Origin: Gammaproteobacteria bacterium
GTDB lineage: Bacteria > Pseudomonadota > Gammaproteobacteria > Poriferisulfidales > Oxydemutatoraceae
Reading direction: 5' to 3'
Length of the DNA: 64,000 bases
NCBI GenBank assembly: GCA_028817225.1
Contig: JAPPQC010000011.1
Span: 1-64,000 of the forward strand
Every line of letters begins with the position of its first letter. Positions within the stretch are counted from its first letter, which is position 1. The notes under the pieces were generated by a model, which was not told where the DNA came from, did no database searches, and saw only the letters and a program-made list of their open reading frames with translations. The position numbers and the translations under genes are program-made. Of the stretch, positions 1 through 9,700 are shown piece after piece.

Positions 1-3000
1 GCGTGGTTTCAACCTTTCTGTCGTTGAAGGTCGGCACCGTTACGGTAACCTCGCGTGCACCGCTCGGAATGACAGCGGTGCCGGAGGGGTAGTTAAATCG
101 TGCGTTGCCCTGGGCGTTGGCAAAGTCCTGCGGGCGCGCAGGGTTGGCGCCGCCGGGGGCAATCATCCAGGTCGCGCCAATGCTGCCGTCGGACGCAGAC
201 GCGGTGCCGCTGATGCGGATGGTGAAGGTAATCGCCTCGCCTTCCGCCGCTGTCGGCGGTGTGGCCGGGAGGTTCAGCACCGGCTGGTCGCTGGCGTTGA
301 TGGTTACGGTCGCGCTGCTCGCGGCGCCGAGGCGCGCACCGCCCGCCGATGTGCGCGGGGCGCCGAGGGTTATTTCCAGCGGCTCCTCGTCTTCGAAAAG
401 AAGGTCGTCGGTGATGGACAACACCATCCGGACGGCGGCGGTGGCGGTGGTGATGGTCAGCAGGCCGGTGGCGGCTGTTGAGGTGCGAGTGGTGATGGCC
501 GCGCGGATAGACGGCTCGGTGATGCGGTAGTCGGCGCGGTCGCCCGTTACCGTGAAGGGCACTTCGACATCCGCCGTGCGTGTGCCGACGCCGGACAGGC
601 TTACAGTGAAGGCCGCCGTGTCGCCTTCGTCGGCGGTGGCGCGGTCGGCGGCGATGGTTACGACAATCTCGTCGGCGCGGTCGCTGATGGTGCCGGTTCG
701 GGTGGAGGCGCTGATGATAAATGTGGTCCCGGTCGAGGCAAGCGGGAGGATGGTTGCGCTGGTTCCGGTCGAGGCGAGTGAAATGATGGTTGCGCTCGCC
801 GGGTCGCTGAGGGTGACGGTGTAGGTTTCGGTGGCTTCGTTGGCGTTGTCGTCAAAGGTGGCCACGGATACTGTCGTTGAGGTTGAACCGCGCGCGATGA
901 CGGCGACGCCGCCAGGGAAGTCGGTCATCGGGTTGCCTTCGGCATCGGCGAAGTCTTGCGGGGTGACCGTGCTGAGCGCGTCGGCGCCGCTGCTGATGTT
1001 CCAGGCCACATGAGCGGTCCCATCAGCGGGCGTTTCACCATCGGCGAAAACGACGGTGAAGGTCAGTGTCGTGCCTTCGGCCACTGTTGTCGGCGTTGTC
1101 GGGATGTGCAACAGCGGCACAGGCTGGTCACTGGGGTTGATGGTGCCATGCTGTGACACTGCCACACGCTCATTTATAATACCGGACACCATTCCACGTG
1201 CCCAATAATTATTCCAGCAGTCCGCGCATAGAATCCCGAACCGCGCATAAAATCCCGAATGTGTACTGGCCACCATTCCACCTGCTCGAACATTACTCTC
1301 GTTCATTGCGACCGACGTGTACGGGGCACCAAGACGGACTTCAATCTCGTAACTCTCAATCCCCTCAGTCAAATCATCGTCCAGGGTGGGCACGGTGACC
1401 GTGACAGAGCTTGAATCGGGCGGAATTGCAACAGAGCCGTAGGCGGTATAATGCCAGCCGTTGATATAACGCCAACCGGTAGGAACTCCAAAGAAGTCCG
1501 ACGATGTATCTACCGGATTGGGTCCACGTCCGCGAATTGTCCAATATGCGACTACAGTGCCAGTAGAAGCCTTGCGTATGAATGGAGTTTGCAAAGCCCA
1601 ACTACGGCTCCGCATATGGGCAATCAACCTATCTCCTGCCTCTCCTCTTTTAACCTCCCTTCCGCGTCTGGGCCATACTGATGGGATGCCTCTTGCCTGC
1701 ATTATCTCTCCATCAGAGAAAAGAACACACGGGTGCGGCTCTTGACCGCAATAAATGCGGTGTCGGGGGTCAGCAGTGGCTGTGATGGTGAAACGAACAG
1801 CGTCGCCTTCATCCACCGGTTCAGGCGCCACCGGAATGTCGAGGCGGCGAACAGGAACTTCAAAGATGTCCCGGTAATGGTCCTCAATCCTGCCTGCACG
1901 CGAAAAAGGCGCAGCCAACACCCCACCAGTCGGACTGCTTAAGGTAATCATGAAAGTCTCATCATCATCGTCGTGGATGATGTCATCATAAGTCGGCACA
2001 CTGACCACAGCCGAGCGCCTTCCAGCGGGGATGGTCACCGTGCCAGTGGGGAAAGCGTCAAGCACATTACCTTCGGCATCGGCGAAATCTGCTGGTTCAC
2101 TGGACTCTTTGAAATCCGTCCACCATCTTCGATTAGTTCTGCCGTTGGCACTGATGGCCCACGCTACGCTGACCGTGCCGTCTGACCTCGGCTCATCATC
2201 GCCAATACGCACCGTGAACTCTACCGGTTCGCCCTCATCCACCGGCGCCACCTCATCAAGCGTAATCATGCGCACTGCCTTCATATCGCTGGTGTCGATA
2301 GTGACAGCCGCACTGCGCGCGTCGCCCAGACGCACGCTACCCGCCCGGGCGTGTGGCGTGCCGAGACGCACTTGCAGCGTCTCTGCATTCTCGAAAAGAT
2401 TGTCATCGGTGATCGTCAGCGCAATGACGGCGGTGATGGTGTCGGTAGTGGCGGCCAGTGTCGCCGTGGCGGTGCCGGTGGCGGCAACAGTGAAATATTC
2501 GTCGTTGCCGTCCGACCGCACAGTGCCGTAGATGCGGCCATCAGGCGGGTCGTTGGCGCGGCCAAGACTGCCATCGCTTACCGACACCGTGAAAGGCACT
2601 TCAATGTCCGCCGTGGGCGTGCCGCCGGACAGCGTGACGGTGAAGGTGGCGGTGGCGCCTTCGTCCACGCTGCTCTGGTCAACGGCGATGGTCACAATGG
2701 TCTCGTCGGCGCGGTCGCTGATGATGCCGGTTCGGGTGGTGGCGCTGATGACAAAGGCGGTTCCAGTCGAGGCAGATGGAGTGGTGGTTGCACTCGCAGG
2801 GTTGCCGAGGGTGACAATGTAGGTCTCGGTGGATTCGTTCGCGTTGTCGTCAAAGGTCGCCACGGACACTGTCGTTGAGGTTGAACCGCGCGCGATGACG
2901 GCGACCCCGCCGGGGAAATCAGCCAACGGGTTGCCCTCGGCATCGGCAAAGTCCTGCGGGGCGACCGTGCTGAGCGCGTCGGCGCCGCTGCTGATGTTCC

Positions 3001-3733
3001 AGACGATGCGGGCGGTTTCATCGGCGGGCGTTTCACCGTCATTGAGAACGACAGTGAAGGTCAGCGTCGTGCCTTCGGCCACCGGCGTCGGCGTTGTCGG
3101 GATATGCAGCATCAGCGGCAGGTCGTTGTCATTGAGGACGCCGTTTTGCGACAGCGGCGAGATGAGTTTCGCGCTCAAACCGGGGTTGCTCAAGGTAACG
3201 GTGTAAGTTCTGACACCACCATTCTCATCATCATCAACAGTCGGCACGGTGATGGTTACCGAGCGCTCGCTGTTCTCTATGATGGCGACGCCGGACGGGT
3301 ATTCGCTCAACGGATTGCCTTCGGCATCGCCAAAGTCCGACGGAAGCGCCGGGTTGTCGCCGCTGCCGCTGATGCTCCAGGCAGCGGCAAGCGTGCCGTG
3401 CGGCGGTCTCAGGTCGTCGTCTATGAATACGCGGAAGTCCAGACGACTGCCACTGTAGCCGGAAATTCTGCGATGGCACACATTGCACGACAGCACATGC
3501 GTGTCTATCGCAACCGTGAACTGAACCGCCGAGCCTTCTTCCACCGCAACCGGCGCCGCCGGAATCTTGAGCGAGCGTATCGGGAGCCTGTCAAAATCAC
3601 TCATGGCTATCGTGCCGCTTTGGACGGATGCGCTGAGAGTGGCGGCGCCGGTCGAGTCATTGATGGTGAATGAGACGGGTGTGGCAAGAACAGCGCCGCC
3701 GGCCGGGCCGCTGATGACGATGACGAACGTTTG
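1..3733 (-). repeat. Second long repeat unit, truncated by the window edge
   Basis: This is the paralogue of 3734-7273 with the same order of Calx-beta domains. It is about 190 bp longer, the extra length lying mainly in the divergent Trp/Cys segment 1142-1990. The unit may continue into further copies outside the window. Confidence 0.8.
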
Positions 3734-6700
3734 CGTGGTTTCAACCTTTCTGTCGTTGAAGGTCGGCACCGTTACGGTAACCTCGCGCGCACCGCGCGGG
3801 ATGACGGCGGTGCCGGAGGGGTAGTTGGCCAGCGCGTTGCCTTGGGCGTTGGCAAAGTCCTGCGGGCGCGCGGGGTTGGCGCCGCCGGAGGCAATCATCC
3901 AGGCCGCGCCAATGCTGCCGTCGGACGCAGACGCTGTGCCGCTGATGCGGATGGTGAAGGTAAGCGCCTCGCCTTCCGCCGCTGTCGGCGGTGTGGCCGG
4001 GAGATTCAGCACCGGCGGGTCGCTGGCGGTGATGATGACGGTCGCGCTGCCGGTGGTTCCAAGACGCGCGCCGCCCGCCGATATGCGTGGGGTGCCGAGG
4101 GTTATTTCCAGCGGCTCCTCGTCTTCGAAGAGAAGGTCGTCGGTGATGGACAGCACTATCCGGACGGCGGCGGTGGCGGTGGTGATGGTCAGCAGGCCGG
4201 TGGCGGCTGTCGAGGTGTGCGTGGTGATGGTTTGCTCACGGGCGGACGGCTCGGTGATGTGGTAGTCGGTGCGGTCGCCCGTTACCGTGAAGGGCACTTC
4301 AACATCCGCCGTGCGTGCAGCGGTGCCGGACAGGCTTACAGTGAAGGCCGCTGTGTCGCCTTCGTCGGCGGTGGCGCGGTCGGCGGCGATGGTTACAACG
4401 GTTTCGTCGGCGCGGTCGCTAATGACGCCGGTTCGGGTGGAGGCGTTGATGACAAAGGTGGCCTCAGTCGAGGCGAGCGGGAGGGTGGTTGCGCCAGTTC
4501 CGGTTGAGGCGAGTGAAATGATGGTTGCGCTCGCCGGGTCGCCGAGGGTTACGGTGTAGGTTTCAGTGGCTTCGTTGGCGTTGTCGTTGAAGGTGGCCAC
4601 GGACACTGTCGTCGAGGTTGAACCGCGCGCGATGATGGCGACGCCGCCAGGGAAGTCGGTCATCGGGTTGCCTTCGGCGTCGGCGAAGTCCTGCGGGGTG
4701 ACTGTGGTGAGCGCGTCGGCGCCGGTGCTGATGTTCCAGGCCACGCGGGCGGTTTCATCGGCAGGCGTTTCACCATCGCCGAGAACAACGGTTAAGGTCA
4801 GCGTCGTGCCTTCAGCCACCGGCGTCGGCGTTGTCGGGATGTGCAACAGCGGCAAAGGCTGGTCGCTGGGGTTGATGGTGCCGTACTGTGTCACTTTCGC
4901 AGCCCACCAGATGGAGCCAGCTACCATTCCACCTGCCCGAGCATTACTATAGTCCCCTCGGATTGGCGTCCACGGGGCACCAAGACCAACTTCAATCTCG
5001 TAACTCTCAATCCCCTCAGTCAAATCATCGTCCAGAATGGGCACGGTGACCGTGACAGAACTTGAATCGGGCGGAATTGCGATGGAGCCGTAAGCGGAAT
5101 AAGAATATCGAGAGGGAACCCCGAAGAAGTCCGACACACCTACCGGATTGCCCCCGCGTCCGCGAATTCTCCAGTGTGCAACTACAGTGCCGGTAGAAGC
5201 CTTGCGTATGAAAGGAGTTTGCAAATCCCAACTACGGCTCCGCATGTAGGAAAGGAAGATGTTTCTTCTTTCCGAAATTCCTGTTGCTTCTTTTGCCCGT
5301 CCGCCAGAGAAAAGAACACACGGGTACGGCTCCTGGCCGCAATAAGTGCGGTATCCGGGGTCATGGGTGGCTGTGATGGTGAAACGAATAGCGTCGCCTT
5401 CATCCGCCGGCTCAGGAGCCACGGGAATGTCAAGGCGGCGAACGGGAAGTTCAAAGACATCCCGATAATGATCCTCAATCCTGCCAACACGCGAAAAGGG
5501 CGACGCCAATACTCCACCGGTCGGATTACTCAGGGTAATCCTGAAAGTCTCATCAGCGTCGTCGTGGATTATGTCATCATAAGTCGGCACACTGACCACA
5601 GCAGAGCGTCTTCCGGCAGGGATGGTCACCGTGTCGGCGGGGAAAGCATCAAGCGCATTGCCTTCGGCATCAGCGAAGTCCACTGGCTCGCTGGACTGTT
5701 TGCGATTACGCCACCAGCTCCGATGAGTTCTGCCGTTGGCACCGATGGCCCACGCCACGCTGACCGTGCCGTCCGACACCGGCTCATCGTCGCCAATACG
5801 CACCGTGAACTCTACCGGCTCGCCCTCATCCACCGGCGCCACCTCGTCGAGCGTAATCCTGCGCACCGCCAGCGGGTCGCTGGCGTTGATGGTGGCAGTC
5901 GCGCTGCGCGCATCGCCCAAACGCACGCCGCCCGCTGATGTGTGCAGCGTGCCGAGACGCACTTGCAACGTCTCCGCCTCCTCGAAAAGATTGTCGTCGG
6001 CAATCGTCAGCGCAATTATGGCGGTGATGGTGCCGGTGGTGGCAGCCAGTGTCGCCGTGACAGTGCCGGCGGCGACACCGACCATGAAATATTCATCGCT
6101 GCCGCCCGACCGCACAGTGCCGTAGATGCGCCCGTCGGGCGGGTCGTTGGCGAGGCCAAGACTGCCATCGCTTACCGACACCGTGAAAGGCACTTCAATA
6201 TCCGCCACAGGCGCGCCGCCGGACAGCGCGATGGTGAAGGTGGCGGTGGCGCCTTCGTCCACACTGCTCTGGTCGGCGGCGATGGTCAAGACAGTCTCGT
6301 CGGCGTAATCGCTGATGACGCCGGTTCGGGTGGTGGCGCTAATGACAAAGGCGGTTCCAGTCGAGGCAGATGGAGTGGTGGTTGCACTCGCCGGGTTGCT
6401 GAGGGTGACAATGTAGGTCTCGGTGGCTTCGTTCGCGCTGTCGTCAAAGGTCGCCACGGACACTGTCGTTGAGGTCGAGCCACGCGCGATAACGGCGACG
6501 CCACCGGGGAAATCGGCCATCGGATTGCCCTCGGCGTCGGCAAAGTCCTGCGGGGCAACTGTACTCAGCACGTCGTTGCCGCTGCTGATGTTCCAGACGA
6601 TGCGGGCGGTTTCATCGGCGGGGGTGTCGCCATCGTCGAGAGCGACTGTGAATGTCAGTGTCGTGCCTTCGGCCACCGCTGTCGGTGTCGTCGGGATGTG

Positions 6701-9700
6701 CAGCAACGGCGGAATGTCATCGTCGTTGATAACACCGCCTTGCGACAGCGGCGCGATTAGTTTCGCACTCAAACCGGGGTTGCTCAAGGTAACGGTGTAA
6801 GTTCTGGCGCCGCCGTCTGCATCGTCGTCAACGGTCGGCACGGTGACGGTTACCGAACGCTCGCTGTTCGCAATGGTGGCGACGCCGGACGGGTATTCGC
6901 GCAGCGGATTGCCTTCGGCGTCGGCAAAGTCCGACGGAAGCGCCGGGTTGTCGCCGCTGCCGCTGATGCTCCAGACTGCGGCAATGGTGCCATGCGGCGG
7001 TCTCAGGTCGTTGTCTATGATTACGCGGAAGTCCTGGCCGCCGTAGTAAGCGTTAATTCCGCGATGGCACACAGCGCAGGACAGGGCATGCGTGTCTATC
7101 ACAACGGTGAACTGAACCGCCGCGCCCTCTTCCACCGCAACCGGCGGCGCGGGTATCTTCAGCGAGCGTATCGGGAGCCTGTCAAAATCACTCATGCCGA
7201 TTGTGCCGCTTTGACGGGATGCGCCAAGAGCCGCGCCGCCGGTCGGTTCGCTGATGACGATGACAAATGTTTGCGTGGTTTCAACCTTTCTGTCGTTGTA
7301 GGTCGGCACAGTCACGGTAACCTCGCGCGCACCGCGCGGGATGACGGCGGTGCCGGAGGGGTAGCGCCATTGCGCCCAGCCCCGGGCGTCGGCGAAGTCC
7401 TGCGGGCGCGCGGGGTTGGCGCCGCCGGGGGCAACCCTCCAGGTTGCGCCAACGCTGCCATCGGACAACACGCTGTCGCTGATGCTGATGGTGAAGGTAA
7501 CCGCCTCGCCTTCCGCTGCTGCCGGCGGCGTCGCCGGGAGATTCAGCACCGGCTGGTCGCTGGCGCGGATGACAACGGTCGCGCTGCCGGCGGCGCCAAG
7601 ACGCGCACCGCCCGCCAATGTGCGCGGGGCGCCGAGGATGATTTCCAGCGGTTCGTCGCCCTCGGAAAGAAGGTCGTCGGTGATGGACAGCACAATCCGG
7701 GCGGCGGCGGTGGCGGCGGTGGTGATGGTCAGCAGGCCGGTGGCGGCTGTTGAGGTGCGCGTGGTGATGGCCGCCGAACGGACGGACGGCTCGGTGATGC
7801 GGTAGTCGGCGTGGTCGCCCGTCACCGTGAAGGGCACTTCAACATCCGCCATGGGCGCGCCGCCGGACAGGCTGACGGTGAAGGCCGCCGTGTCGCCTTC
7901 GTCGGCGACAGGATGACCGGCGGCGGTGCGGTCAGCCATGACGCCCGGGTTCATCTTGATCCACAATGCGTCGCCCTGACGACCGCCGAAAGCAATATCC
8001 AGGTCGCCGTTGTTGTCCACATCGCCCAGCGCCACCACCCTTGTGCGGGCATAGGGAATGCGGAGGTTTGCGCCAACTCTGTCGAAGTTCCCGTAGCCGC
8101 GGTTTGCGTAGATATACGAAAGGCCCAAGTCACGATTGGTCCCCGTGACAATATCCAGATCACCGTCACCGTCCATGTCGCCCAGCGCCACATCCCCCGT
8201 CGGATAGATGTTGCCTATTTCCGCGCCCGTGCCAAAACCGCCCTGCCCGTTGTTCAGGTACAGGCGCAGGCGGTTGTACAGGTACGGGTTGTTGTGATTC
8301 AACTGCGCCACCATCACGATATCCGGATGGCCGTCGTTGTTCACATCGCCAAGCGCCGTGCTGTTGCCCACATGGCCGAGGGATACCGCCCCGCCAAAAC
8401 GCCACCCGCCGAGGTTCAGGTGGTAAACGCTTGCGTTCTGCTTCTTGCCGACCACGAGATCGGGCCGCCCATCGCCGTTAATATCCCCGACCGACACATC
8501 CCAACTGGGGTAAGCAGAGCCGACCCGGCCCTGCCATTGAAAACCGGCGGCGCCGTCACCGCGGTAAAGGTCAATGCCGCCGCCCGGGCCGTTCAGCGGA
8601 AGCACAAGGTCCAGATGGCCGTCGCCGTCCATGTCCGCCGTCTCAAGGTCGTTGACACGCAGGATGGACAATGAAGAGTCAATGGCGGCGCCGCTGTCAA
8701 ACTCGCCGCGCCCGTTGTTCTTGTACAGCATCACATGAACCCGGCCCTCCCATGAACCGGCCACGATATCCACATCGCCGTCCTTGTCGTAGTCGCCGAA
8801 GGTCAGGTAATGGGAATACGCAGTCGCAACAACCGTTGAACTCGCCCGGGGAAAGCCGTTGAAATAAACCACAATGCCGTTCTCACCGGCGGTCACAACA
8901 TCCAGACGGTCATCGCCGTCAAGGTCTTGCAATGCAATGTCATAAATGGCGGTGGTGCCCGCCGGAATGACCAAATGGTCTTCCAGGGCGCGGTCAGCGG
9001 TGATGGTTACAACCGTCTCGTCGGCAAAGTCGCTGATGGCGCCGGTTCGGGTGGATGCGCTGATGACAAAACCGGTCGCGGTCGAGGCGATGGCCGCGCC
9101 CGCCGGGTTGCCGAGGGTGACGGTGTAGGTTTCGGTGGCCTCGTTCGCGTTGTCGTCAAAGGTGGCGATGGAAACAGTCGCCGAGGCCGAGCCGCTTGTG
9201 ATGACTGCGACGCCGCCGGGGAAATCGCTCATCGGGTTGCCTTCGGCGTCGGCAAAGTCCTGCGGGGTGACCGTGCTGAGCGCGTCGGCGCCGCTGCTGA
9301 TGTTCCAGGCCACGCGGACGGCTTCATCAACGGGCGTTTCGTCGTAGCCGAGAACGATGGTGAAAGTCAGCGTCGCGCCTTCGGCCACCGACGCCGGCGG
9401 CGCCGGGATGTGCAGCGCCGGCGGCGTGTCGTTGTCTCTGATGACACCGCCTTGCGACGCCGCCCCGACCAGCCGCGCGCTCAGACCCGGGTCGCTGAGA
9501 GTAACGGCGTAGGTTTTCGCGTCCCCGCCCGCGTCGTTGTCAATGGTCGGCACGGTGATGGTTACCTCGCGCCTGTCGTTCGGGATGACGGCGACGCCGC
9601 TCGGGAATTCGGCCATCGGTTCGCCCGCAAGGCCGGCGAAGTCGGACGGGCTTGCCGGGTTGTCGCCGCTGCCGCTGATGCGCCAGGCCACGGCGACGGT

